Positions 20,153 to 29,657 of a stretch of DNA of 64,000 bases are shown in pieces. A model generated the notes under the pieces. That model searched no databases, was not told where the DNA came from, and was given only the letters and a program-made list of their open reading frames with translations. Source of the DNA: Rhynchopus euleeides. Lineage: Eukaryota; Euglenozoa; Diplonemea; Diplonemida; Diplonemidae. The stretch spans positions 682,001 to 746,000 of the forward strand of contig OY723315.1 in NCBI GenBank assembly GCA_963210315.1, read 5' to 3'. The translations under genes were made by a program, and so were the position numbers. How positions within the stretch are numbered: the stretch's first letter is position 1; every line of letters begins with the position of its first letter.

Positions 20153-21295
20153 GAAGACCCCCTGTGACAACCTTCTTGTTGTGTGTGGTCTTGTCCCAAA
20201 AAGAGAACTCGTCCAGCCAGTGGGTCGTAACAAGCGACACTCACACCTTGCCATTTTGTAAGTTCGGCGTAGCCAACTCAGGAAACTTTTCACCGTGCGG
20301 ATCCTTGCGAACACTTCACACGCCCGGCAGGTTGGTGGGGTGTTCTGTGTTCGAAGAAGTTCGACTGTCGTTGCACCGTCACACCCCACTCACCCATCCC
20401 ACCCCGCCACCAGAGATCACACTCCAGAAGATGGGTTGTTCTTTTGCGGTGGTTTGATGGTGGTGTCGAAAGCAATTCGCGCAAGATACTGAACGACGCA
20501 CAACACTTTTCACCCAGAAAAGGGGGGGTTTGGCCCTTCAATGAAAACCTGCCACACAGCCGCTCAGGCCTTGCGATGCTCAAGTGCCGGTTGGACCCCT
20601 ATGTCCTTCAGGCCCCAAAGCAGGCAACGATATGGGATCAACCTCACAGGGGTGAACAACAGGGTGAACAAGGCACGGGTTTACACTGCAACCTCAAGGA
20701 CTGGCGACACCTCTCCCACAGTCTGCGGCACGCTGCCGTGGCGACAAGGCTTCCTGTCACGGGAGATCGCTGCGTGGATCAACGTGGCACCACCCGTGTG
20801 CTCGGCAGGTTGTTTCGGCACCTGCTTTCTCCGTGTCATGCTTTTCGTGAGCGTGTCAGGGATTGTTGGCACACGCTGGGGAGGGTTTCACATGATGACA
20901 TAACATACATCAGAAGCACACACCCACGTGGCGCTATCCTTGGCAGGACTTTGAAGTGCCGCCTTGATATCCTTGTTGGATAGAACCCTCATATCACACC
21001 CTCAATCAGCTGACGAAAACCTAGGAAAAAACGAGTGTAGGATAGCGGGCCCGGTTACTCACGGTATGGACCCTCGGGGCCAGGCTGCGATACCAGCACG
21101 CGAACCCAAATTGCAATACGAAAACCTGAGATTTCTGGCTGATTTGGCCATGTACCCAGGTCCTCAGCAGGAGCTAGATATTCGCGGTCCCATTTTAGGG
21201 CAACGAATGGGCTCAAAATTCATAAATTCCTTTGAAAACGGACCCAAATGTCCAAAATAGGCCCACCCCAAAAAAAAAATTTCGAAAAGGTCCCC
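20153..21295. repeat. About 1.1-kb repeat, copy 2 (longer)
   Basis: Second copy in direct orientation, with the additional 20457-20634 block. The two copies plus the island between them form a tandem arrangement of period about 1.07 kb. Confidence 0.9.
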
Positions 21296-22033
21296 CCAGG
21301 CCTGGGCGGGGAACCAGCCCTTTTTCCGGGTTTTTTGGGTCGGGGAACCAGGTTTTTTCTAAGAATTTTTACAAGGGATTTTTGAACGATTTGAACGATT
21401 TTTGGCCGTGCTCGTAGCATTCCCCGTTGAGGGGGTCGCTATTTCGTGTTCTCCTGGCCGCACGGAGGCATTGCCTTACGTCGCCTCTTCCTCTTTTCCT
21501 TTGGTGGTGTGTTGGTCTGGCACAGAGGGCGGGACCGTGCTGATATGCACAGTGACGACTCTCCCTTTTGTTTTGTGCCCGCCTCCACCGAGATTCGGCT
21601 GATGCCTCTCAGACTGGGGGCGGGCGGTCGCCGACCCTTTTCTGTACGAGGTTTTCCACAGGCTGCACACCTGCCCCGCGGCTGTGTGGCAGTCTTCGCG
21701 GAGTGCAATGCGAAGGTCTGGCCTGACGTGGTGTGACTATTTAGACTCCAGGTGTCTCCACCCTTCCTGGTCTGGGGAGCCTCGGTACCCAAGCAGTTTT
21801 CGGTCATGCCCTGGACCACGGCCGTGCTAGACTCCTGGTGCAGGCACCCGTCATGGTCCGGGGACGGCCCCCCCAGGCAGTTTAACGTCTTACCCAGGAC
21901 CCTTTTTTTTTGCTCACCCCCCCACAGGTTTCAGGCGCGTGCCCGTCAGGCGGGACTTTTTCTATGATTTCTACGATGAAAACCACCCCCCCGCCCCCAC
22001 CCCCCCCCCCCCCCTTCTAAGAACGATGATGGC

Positions 22034-25000
22034 TCACTCGGAAGTTTCGGCGTCCGAAACGTACGCCCACTCTCCCCAATCCTCCTCCATGTCGACATCG
22101 ATGTCGACATGGACGCGGGCCCTTTTCTCCTGGGGCTCCTCGGGGTGCGGCCCAACCTCCCTCCTGCGCTCTGCCGGTGCCGCCTGTGTGGGAGGCAGCT
22201 GCGGCGGTTCTTCCGGCTGAGGTGTGGGGAGTGTCGATGGGGTGCCCGGGGTCGATGAAGCGGGGAGCTGGAAGGTGACATGTTGCAGGGTGGCTGGAGG
22301 CACGACGGGGGGTGCGGCATCTGCAAGCAACGAAGTGAGGAAGGGATCCTCAGGGACTTCCTCCACGAGGCTGACAATCGACAATGCATCGGCGTTGTCA
22401 TCTTCCCAGCTGCCGTCCGATTCCTCATCACAATCCTCCACGCCAGCAAATAGAGAACCCATGGCTGCATCGAGGTCAACGAGCTCCACGGTTGTCAGAG
22501 TTGGAAGAGGCGTCAGGGAACGCGCAGTGAAGCGGCGCTTCTTGTTGGCGAGGAACGTGTTGACTGTTTCTTCAACGATGATCTTGCGCGCCGCGTCATC
22601 ATGTGACAGCTCTAGAGTGATGCCCAGTTCTTGAGAGATGCTTGCGGCAGAGAGTGCCTTCCGGAACGATCCCCTCATGCGCGTTACAACTGAAAAAGCA
22701 GCCTCCACAAACACAGTCGAGGGTGACAGTGCCACCATGGCCTCAAGCACTATCGCAAACGTCGAACTCTCGGATTCCAGCAAGAAGTCGACGACAAACT
22801 CTTTCAGAAGGTTCCCCCTGAGATCTGTGCATTCCAACCGCAGCTTCACCCACTCCATGCCGATGCTGAGAATCTCTGCCTGGTCGTAACCCAAGCGAGA
22901 AGCGAGCGCCATGAGGCACTCGCACGTGCTGTCCTTCCCACTTGTCGCGAAGAAAGAGCTGAATGAGCGGCAGGGATACTCCTCCCACCTCTTGGCCAGG
23001 TCCTTGTAGATGGTGTGGCAGAGCTTTGAGCGCCAGGAAGTCATCTCGGCAACTACCCCCGGAGGCAACGATGTGGTTCCCTGGTTCTCATAGAACTTGG
23101 CTTCGTGCTTGCCAGGCTGGCGCGCCAGCACCTTATGCACTGTCAGTGCATTCTGCAGGATGCTCTCCATCGACGAGAGCGACAGGTCTCGCTTCTGCAA
23201 CGCCTCGCTCACCCCTTTATTGATGTCGAAGACGTCAGCCAAGATGCAAGTCGAGAGGGAATACTCGGGGGTGAGCTTGTGGAAGAAGAACGGCGGCGGC
23301 TGGATCTCCCCGAGCATAGCGACAGTGAAGTCAAAGTTCACCACAGCCGCGTTCAGGCGACGGAACGTTGCAGCTGCCCAACGCACGGAGTGCTCCTTCG
23401 GGAAGGAGAGACATTTCCCACCGGAAATGATCTGCAGAGACTTCTGCCTGGCGGTTGATCTGAAGAAGGCAAACCAGTGTCGGAGGAGGCGGCTATGTTC
23501 AACAACCTTTCGTGTCTTCTTGATGAGGCCGACGGACAGCTGGTGCATGTGGGCAGCATCATGCACATCGATGAGAGTGCATCCCCACGCGATCTCGAGC
23601 TTCCCCCTGAGACTCTTCATCGTTGATGCCCCGTCTGCCGCGAATCCCTTCAGCGAACGCCGCGCCCACTGCGACAGCTGGAGGCTGTCGAACAACTTGA
23701 CCAGCTCGTCCTTCTGCGACTCTGCGTCAGCTTTCTTCAAGTCGACTGTGCCCACACACCAATCTTTCATAGCACAATCCGTCCTGCTGATCCCCGAAAC
23801 GATGACGATCATCAAGTCGATGCGGGCGAACGTGGTACCGTCCACCTTCAGGGTTGCCGCCCGACACGCACGCACCGCACCCACCACTCCCCTCAGGAGC
23901 ACCTCCCAGAGTATCGTCTGGAACTCCTTCGCGACTTTTCGAGAGTAGTGGGTGTCCAGGACATGCAGCCCCTTCCGCTTGTCGTCCTGCAACCTCGCAC
24001 CCACACTGCTCAGCCCCTCCGCCCGTTGCGTCGCCGTTGCCACGTTGTACACCAGGTTGACCAGACTTGTGTACTGCTCGCTGGTCACCTTCACCTTCGC
24101 GCACAGCGTCTGCTTGGGGATATCTGTAGCTGTCACATTGGTGTTTTCACTCCCAGGCGTGGACAACTGCACTGCTCTCTTGTGCGCCGCACCACCCATG
24201 TGGCGGCGGATATTGCTTTGCTGGCGCCCAACTGTCGTGGCAGACATAGACGCTTCGCCGCGTGCATACCGGAGCAAGTGGGGTTGCTCCGAGAACTCCC
24301 CCTCCAGCTGCACCAAGAACGGTGCACACGTGGTGCACCTCCACCTCCCATCAGGGAGACGCACCACACCGGAGGCTGCAGCGTGGATCTTCCGCTGCTG
24401 CTTCTCCTGTATGGCGAGCTGTGCCTGCCGCTGCTGAATCCGAAGGAGACCGTTCACCATTGAGCCCTCTGGCACGTACTTCTTGTTTGCTGCCATCAAA
24501 AGAAGGAAGTGCGCCTTTGCTGTGTCGAAGACAAGCCGCAAGGGGTACTGGGCCATCAACGACGGAAGAAGCAAGCCGAAGGTGCGAGGCTGTGTGGTGT
24601 CGACGATAGAAAAGTGAACATTTAAACCGCGGGATGTGCGGAAAGTCTGCAGGGCCACTGACGCGGTGTTGGTGTCCAACTCTTCGTCCACGAGGAATCT
24701 CGTATCCATCAATCGCGGACGCCTGAGCTTCACCGTGAGGGCCTCCGCTTCGGGGGAGTCAACGCCCTCCAGAAGCGCCGCAGCACTGGTACGCGTCGGC
24801 TCCGTAATGGGAATTGACCTTGCTAGGCAGTCAAGCACTCGGAGGCAGTAGTGTCCAGAACTGTATAGATCCCGTTGAACCCACCCTGGTACAAGCCCAA
24901 TGTTGACGCCTCCGGTTGATTGGGCGAGCTTCATGGCGGTCAGCCATGGGGACAGTCGCCCGGCGCTGTCGAACGCGGCGACGTGGCACGCCCCTTCCCC

Positions 25001-26005
25001 GGTGTAGAAGGCGGCGTGGGGTGCAGGGGCGACAGGGGCGGCGGTGGTAGCTGCAGGAGAGGCGGCCAGGGGATCCGGAGGAGGAGGCGGCGGCGCATCA
25101 TGCGAAGCATCGACGTCGTGCCCGTCACCGTCCGATGCCTCACGTGCGTACAGCACGAGTGCTGGCTTCGCGTTCGCACGATTGAACGGCGCCACAGAGC
25201 AATCCGTCACACGATCAGTCGTGATCGACTTCCACTTCAGAGTGGTGGCGGGGCCACGAGCGCACAGCGTCTCCCAGGCGATCCCCTTCGCGAGGGTCAG
25301 CCCGGACTTTGTGCACGATGCACCGACAAACCGGTACCGGTGATTCACCGGCTGCACCGTGCCCACCTGCACCACCCCGTTGCCGTCAACGCCAAGCTCA
25401 CGAAGGGCGGAGAGGTCTCTTAATTCCTTGACGTTGACGGTTTCCGCAAGCTCCGTCAGGTGCTTCTGCTTCTCGCCGGATGCAGAAAACCGCTGCGTCG
25501 AGAGGAACAGGAGGTGCGGGGCCTTCTCGACGCAGAACTGCGCAGCCCGGACAGCACCACATGTGCACGGACCTTGCTTCTCCATAAATTGAGAAGCAAC
25601 GCGCTGCACCTCGTCCTTCACGACGCCCAACATCACAACCATGCTGTCTGTAATAGCTGTGCGGAACTCACCACAAGATGGGCAGCTGTAGACGGTGGCG
25701 CTTTTGGTGGTGCAGAGGTGCTTCAGGTGCGGGTGTTTGTGTCCGAGGGCGGAGAGACTGACGTCAGGGTTGGGTCGCTGCGGGTCCTGCGAGGTGATCA
25801 TCTGGGGCTCGTTCTCATCGGGGGTTGTGCTCCGCAGGGACTGGAGGAGGTTGCTCAATACACCTTGGCACTCCCGCAGTACTGTACATGCCAGCAGCTG
25901 GAGGATAGTTACAAAGCTGCCACTCCCCGACGCCACCCCCCTACTGGCCCCTTCAGGCCTGAAAGCCCAAAAGCTCCCGGAGATTTTTGCAGTGGTGCGC
26001 ACCAT
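22034..26005 (-). CDS. hAT-superfamily-like transposase with zinc finger
   Basis: 1,323 residues from the ATG at 26005 (MVRTTAKISGSFWAFRP); the frame is open to 26353 but upstream it is translated poly(A)-type repeat. Visible parts: a CxxC near GEFRTAITDS; a TTF/BED-like finger (RWRCTTC … HLLRYARG … RRHMGGAAHKRA, about 556-610); an RNase-H-like catalytic core with a first Asp in KVDGTTFARIDL (about 722) and a second in FAADGASTM (about 792), then DVHDAAHMHQL and VRWAAATFRRL; and a C-terminal dimerisation-type segment VEAAFSVVTRMRGSFRKALS (about 1097), the usual hAT signature. The acidic, Pro-rich tail ends with KRARVHVDIDVDMEEDWGEW. It would cut and paste a DNA element in the nucleus. The frame is intact over 4 kb without introns. 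The hAT assignment rests on motif order, not a database search. Confidence 0.75.
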   Translation of the reverse strand: MVRTTAKISGSFWAFRPEGASRGVASGSGSFVTILQLLACTVLRECQGVLSNLLQSLRSTTPDENEPQMITSQDPQRPNPDVSLSALGHKHPHLKHLCTTKSATVYSCPSCGEFRTAITDSMVVMLGVVKDEVQRVASQFMEKQGPCTCGAVRAAQFCVEKAPHLLFLSTQRFSASGEKQKHLTELAETVNVKELRDLSALRELGVDGNGVVQVGTVQPVNHRYRFVGASCTKSGLTLAKGIAWETLCARGPATTLKWKSITTDRVTDCSVAPFNRANAKPALVLYAREASDGDGHDVDASHDAPPPPPPDPLAASPAATTAAPVAPAPHAAFYTGEGACHVAAFDSAGRLSPWLTAMKLAQSTGGVNIGLVPGWVQRDLYSSGHYCLRVLDCLARSIPITEPTRTSAAALLEGVDSPEAEALTVKLRRPRLMDTRFLVDEELDTNTASVALQTFRTSRGLNVHFSIVDTTQPRTFGLLLPSLMAQYPLRLVFDTAKAHFLLLMAANKKYVPEGSMVNGLLRIQQRQAQLAIQEKQQRKIHAAASGVVRLPDGRWRCTTCAPFLVQLEGEFSEQPHLLRYARGEASMSATTVGRQQSNIRRHMGGAAHKRAVQLSTPGSENTNVTATDIPKQTLCAKVKVTSEQYTSLVNLVYNVATATQRAEGLSSVGARLQDDKRKGLHVLDTHYSRKVAKEFQTILWEVLLRGVVGAVRACRAATLKVDGTTFARIDLMIVIVSGISRTDCAMKDWCVGTVDLKKADAESQKDELVKLFDSLQLSQWARRSLKGFAADGASTMKSLRGKLEIAWGCTLIDVHDAAHMHQLSVGLIKKTRKVVEHSRLLRHWFAFFRSTARQKSLQIISGGKCLSFPKEHSVRWAAATFRRLNAAVVNFDFTVAMLGEIQPPPFFFHKLTPEYSLSTCILADVFDINKGVSEALQKRDLSLSSMESILQNALTVHKVLARQPGKHEAKFYENQGTTSLPPGVVAEMTSWRSKLCHTIYKDLAKRWEEYPCRSFSSFFATSGKDSTCECLMALASRLGYDQAEILSIGMEWVKLRLECTDLRGNLLKEFVVDFLLESESSTFAIVLEAMVALSPSTVFVEAAFSVVTRMRGSFRKALSAASISQELGITLELSHDDAARKIIVEETVNTFLANKKRRFTARSLTPLPTLTTVELVDLDAAMGSLFAGVEDCDEESDGSWEDDNADALSIVSLVEEVPEDPFLTSLLADAAPPVVPPATLQHVTFQLPASSTPGTPSTLPTPQPEEPPQLPPTQAAPAERRREVGPHPEEPQEKRARVHVDIDVDMEEDWGEWAYVSDAETSE

Positions 26006-26264
26006 ATTCGCGGAGTACGTGAGGTTGGGTGAGTGTGAGGTCAGGGTCCTGTCGAAGGGTAGTCGAGTGGGAATAAATAGGGAGGTCCTCAGGAGTGCAA
26101 TACAACAGCAATACACAGGCAACACACCAGCAACACGCAAACCGAGGCAAGAGGAGGTGGGCGGGGTCATCCTGCGGAGTCTCCAGTTGGCCAGCAAGGC
26201 GAACTGTACGGGGGAGAGACTTCCCTTCCATCCTTGTGTGCGCCCTGTCGACTGGGAAAATCTT

Positions 26265-26365
26265 AGAAAAAAAAATTTCCTCTGCGAAAAACCCTTAGAA
26301 AAAAAAATTTCCCTTACAAAATTCTTAGAAAAAAACTTTTTTTCCCCGTACAAAAGTTCTTAGAA
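26265..26365. repeat. Four-copy A-rich tandem repeat
   Basis: CTTAGAAAAAAA words spaced about 33 bp apart, alternating with TTTCC(C) and ACAAAA words. Matched in inverted form near 21354-21379. Confidence 0.65.
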
Positions 26366-26420
26366 AAAAAGTTCAGAATCCTGAAAGTGGGGAACCAGCC
26401 CCCCAGTTAGGAACAGCCCT

Positions 26421-26448
26421 GGACCGGACCCCCAATTTTTTTTTGGCC

Positions 26449-26480
<32 letters not shown>

Positions 26481-26900
26481 CCGCGTATCCGTCAGGTGGA
26501 CCACCGGGTGGGGAGAGATCCGGTGTGAGGCACTTGGGTCCGTCCAGGTGGGCAGGGGGAACCTGGGGGCGGGGGGCCTCAAAACCCGTCTACCAGTGCC
26601 GCTTCTAATCTCGTCGGTCTTGTCCCAACCACCACCAGCCAGCCCAGAACGCCCTGACGCTGCGACCTCGTCGATTTTTCCGTTTCGCCCATCCGCCCAA
26701 CTCCGCCAACCCAACCAGCCCTACCCTTTCTCCCAGTCAGGGCGGTACTCACACGAGCGGCAAAGCGCTGGGGGAGGGGGGGGGGGACATCAATTTTTTT
26801 TGGATTTTCGGCGTATTTCGGGACCGGACCCCCAATTTTTTTTTGGCCCATTTTTTTTTGATTTTTGGCGGATTTCGGGACGGGACCCCAAAATTTTGGA
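26421..26900. repeat. T-rich tandem repeat interrupted by a retrocopy
   Basis: Units of about 57 bp begin GGACCGGACCCCC and contain AATTTTTTTTTGGCCCA. The first unit (26421-) is split by the retrocopy 26452-26794 within its T run. A related array lies at 58485-58690. Confidence 0.75.
26452..26794 (-). mobile_element. 5'-truncated retrotransposon copy with poly(A)
   Basis: T's at 26452-26480 (29 nt) are the poly(A) on the minus strand. Positions 26482-26794 then repeat the 3' UTR of the large retrotransposon (8814-9130) almost exactly, stopping within its G-run/ACATCAA segment. This is the classic product of incomplete target-primed reverse transcription. Confidence 0.9.
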
Positions 26901-26938
26901 TTTCGGCATATTATATTTCCACCTGATTTGAGCCATCA

Positions 26939-27353
26939 AAATGGCTGAAAAATGGCCAGAAACCCCAAAAACCACCCAGAAATGGCCAGAAACCAGTTTT
27001 TGGGCCTCTGTGAAAATTTCGATTTTTTGACATTTTTCGCGATTTTCTACAACTACTCGCCCACACAAAAACCGTTTTTTAGCAGAGAAATGCAACAAAT
27101 CAACGAATTAAGCCGTTTTAACCCCTTTCGTGCACTTTTTGGTCCCTGAAAAGTGTCTTTGGTGGGTAGGCGCCCATTTTATACTTGTGTTTTTCGTGAC
27201 CGAGGCCGTCCGGAGGCCCTCCGGAGGCCCTCCGGAGACCCTCCGGAGGCACTCCGGAGGCACTCCAAAAAAAGTGGCTCCGGAGGGCCTCCGGAGGCGG
27301 AGCCCTCCGGAGGGCCTCCGGAGGGCCCTCCGCCGGAGGGGCTGATCGCCTTG
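26939..27353. mobile_element. Solo right end: partial cassette A plus CTCCGGAG island
   Basis: Positions 26939-27146 match the inner half of cassette A (compare 57272-57515). A CTCCGGAG word island follows (27204-27345), and the terminus on the minus strand reads CAAGGCGATCAGCCCCTCCG at 27353. That resembles the CAAGGCTCTCGGGCCTCC terminus at 29590 and 59345. The 5' part of the cassette is missing. Confidence 0.6.
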
Positions 27354-27545
27354 CCCTGTGGCATGTGCCTGTCTTGTACCCAAGCCCTTTACATCAGGGA
27401 ATCTCAGTATCCTCAGGAGGACGCAGCCAACTCACACAGAATCCGTACGCCCGCAAGTCACAGATGTTCACTACCGTGGCCTCCGGCGGCTGGGAGCTCC
27501 GCCTCCCAGACCCCCCCTACGGCATGTGTTTGTCTTGTAACCAAG
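27354..27545. repeat. Two diverged copies of a GCATGTG-TTGTCTTGTA motif
   Basis: Positions 27354-27385 and 27517-27545 share CCCT(G/A)(T/C)GGCATGTG and TGTCTTGTA(A/C)CCAAG. Significance unknown. Confidence 0.4.
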
Positions 27546-27762
27546 TCCTTGCGCGTCCGGGGCTGCATATCGGTTCCGGTACCTCGCGGGAGGCTGGGCC
27601 CGAGCACTGATCTCTGAGACGAACCGGGGGGGAACCCATAAGAAAAAATTGGCTGACCCGATCTGACCCGATCCAGCCCGCAACCCCATATTTCAAGCTC
27701 CACCCCTGCTGGATGAGACAACAAAAAAATATTCGACAAGACCTGTACAAACCTTGCACTGA

Positions 27763-28629
27763 ATGTGTCGCAGCATGGGACAGGTGCTCAGTTCCGGAAG
27801 GTCGTGCTTGCCTGTCACAGGACACACCTACAAGGGCTTGTTCCGCTACCTCTTTGTCTCCCTTGCAGACCTCATGCATTTCCGGTATGCAGACATCCCC
27901 TGGCGCTTCTGGGGATGCAAGGATGAGTCAGCCCGGATTCCCTTCTTGCGTGCTCGGATCTCAGGGCATATATTTCACTGGTTGATGGAGCATGCCGAAA
28001 AGGGATCAACGCGCAATGCCTACGTACACAGTCTCCATCATTGGTGGGCTCCAGAAGATGCAGTGCCTCTGCAGAACAACGACGAATTTGAAGAAGCAGA
28101 GAACGGACATCGCAAGAAAGATGCCGTTACAATCGCCAGCTCCGCAACTTACGAGAGAGATCTTGCGATGGCAGAAGAGAAGCGGCGCGCATCGGGCATG
28201 CCTTGGAAGGTTGCGCACCTGTCGCAGGACGGGATCCTCGGGTATAGAGAAGTCATCCTGTGTCCGTGTCTGCACACCCGACACGCTCATAGATTGGCTG
28301 TGTATGTTCTTTGCACACAGTTGACACAGCTGCAGAAGGGGTTTGTGCACTGCAACACACAGGACTTCGTTGAACCCATCAGCGCGCCCTACTTCCTGTT
28401 CCGGTTCCCCGAAGGACACCGCAAATTATCGCTCTGCTTGTGCAAAATGCCAATCCCGCTGGGGGCGACTTTCACATCATTCGTGTCATCCGAGGCGACT
28501 TTGAGCACGCTTGACCAACGCGCACAGCAGGAGGGGGATGACAGTTCTGACGAAGAAGATGAGGCCTGCAGGATGGCTTGTCTTGCCCAAGGTGTAACAC
28601 AACTACGACAGGCGATGGCCGCACTTTGA
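27763..28629 (+). CDS. Hypothetical protein, 288 residues
   Basis: ATG at 27763 to TGA at 28629, the only plus-strand frame in the window that looks genuinely coding. Features: an aromatic-rich first third (TYKGLFRYLFVSLADLMHFR, DIPWRFWGCKD), a His/Trp-rich YVHSLHHWWAPED, a Glu/Lys-rich helical middle, a Cys/His segment ILCPCLHTRHAH, and an acidic stretch GDDSSDEEDEACRM before a helical C-terminus. I do not recognise a domain. It may be captured host sequence or an accessory frame of the neighbouring mobile elements. Upstream exons are possible because coding-like sequence precedes the ATG (GQVLSSG context). Confidence 0.5.
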   Translation: MCRSMGQVLSSGRSCLPVTGHTYKGLFRYLFVSLADLMHFRYADIPWRFWGCKDESARIPFLRARISGHIFHWLMEHAEKGSTRNAYVHSLHHWWAPEDAVPLQNNDEFEEAENGHRKKDAVTIASSATYERDLAMAEEKRRASGMPWKVAHLSQDGILGYREVILCPCLHTRHAHRLAVYVLCTQLTQLQKGFVHCNTQDFVEPISAPYFLFRFPEGHRKLSLCLCKMPIPLGATFTSFVSSEATLSTLDQRAQQEGDDSSDEEDEACRMACLAQGVTQLRQAMAAL

Positions 28630-28824
28630 CACCTCAAATTCTAACCGCTCACCTCCGCAGGTGTAGCCGCTACCAGGAGGATAGGTAGGTAGTCCAGAGT
28701 CCGGGGAAACTGACAGAAGCAAAACAAGCCCCTCCCCATCCCTCTTCCACCATGATTTTACCCCCCACGCCAGTAGACTGTAACTATATCATGGGAAAAA
28801 TGGATGAAAATAGGTGAAAAGACT

Positions 28825-28928
28825 CCCGCTAGGGGGAGTCAGACTCCCCCTAGCGGGAGTCTGGACTCCCGCTAGCGGGAGTCTTTGACACCCGCTCAGA
28901 CTCCCGCTCCCAGACTCCCGCTAGGGCC
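28825..28928. repeat. GACTCCCGCTAGCGGGAGTC palindrome island
   Basis: Repeated perfect and imperfect copies of a 20-bp palindrome separated by a few bases. Directly left of the cassette-B element at 28948. Confidence 0.85.
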
Positions 28929-28947
28929 GCTGGAGTCCACCGTGTGG

Positions 28948-29367
28948 GTGATTCAGGGGTCAAAAATCACGATTTTTTGAGAATTTCCTTCGATACTGGA
29001 CAGTTTCAGACCACTAGAATCCGATTTTGGGGTCAGAATTTTTTTTGGTCATTTTTTGGGTGAAAATTTCACCTTGGCCAAAAATGACCCCAAAATCCTG
29101 GATTTGGAAATCCCAAATCCTGGATTTTGGATTCTCAAATCTGGATTTGAAAATCCAAAATCCAGGATTTTGGATTCCAAATCCAGGATTTGGGATTTTC
29201 AAATCCTGGATTTGGAAATCCCAAATCCTGGATTTTGGATTTTGGAATCCAGATTTGGATTTTGGGGTTTGGATTTTGGATTTTCAAATCCAGATTTGGA
29301 TTTTAGATTTTGGATTTTTGGATTTGAAAATCCACTATTCTGGATTTGGAATCCGCTGCAGCCTATG
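28948..29367. mobile_element. Solo right end: cassette B plus AAATCCTGGATTT island
   Basis: Cassette B (28948-29092; shared with 58720-59040) is followed by an island of AATCCAAATCC/GGATTTGGATT words (29093-29355). The terminus on the minus strand reads CATAGGCTGCAG, close to CATGGGCTGCAG at 54595. The element is flanked by the 19-bp direct repeat GCTGGAGTCCACCGTGTGG (28929-28947 and 29367-29385), a probable target duplication. Confidence 0.65.
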
Positions 29368-29385
29368 CTGGAGTCCACCGTGTGG

Positions 29386-29589
29386 TGGTCCCAAATTAGG
29401 GACCGACCGAAAAACTGACCAGATGGTGGTCCCAAATTTGGGACCGACCGAAAAACTGACCAGATGGTAGTCCCAAATTTGGGACCGACCGAGAAACTGA
29501 CCAGATGGCGGTCCCAAATTTGGGACCGACCGAAAAATTGACCAGATGGTGGTCCCAAATTTGGGACCGACCGAGAAACTGACCAGATG
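29386..29589. repeat. 41-42-bp array around the palindrome GGTCCCAAATTTGGGACC
   Basis: About five units, each with the 18-bp palindrome followed by GACCGA(A/G)AAACTGACCAGAT. The same array, same orientation, resumes at 59346, on the far side of the 29590-59345 insertion. Confidence 0.9.
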
Positions 29590-29657
29590 CAAGGCTCTCG
29601 GGCCTCCGGAGGCGCCTCCGGAGGCCTCCGGAGGGCCTCCGGAGGGCCTCCGGAGGC

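Larger units (their letters stand above)
21342..26365 (-). mobile_element. Candidate hAT-like DNA transposon
   Basis: A transposase frame (22034-26005) lies between imperfect inverted segments: left 21354-21379 (TTTTCTAAGAATTTTTACAA) and right 26310-26336 (TCCCTTACAAAATTCTTAGA). Four tandem TTAGAAAAAAA words at 26265-26365 lie at the right side. The left flank also holds the 264-bp repeat 21637-21900. Exact ends and a target duplication were not established. Confidence 0.5.
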
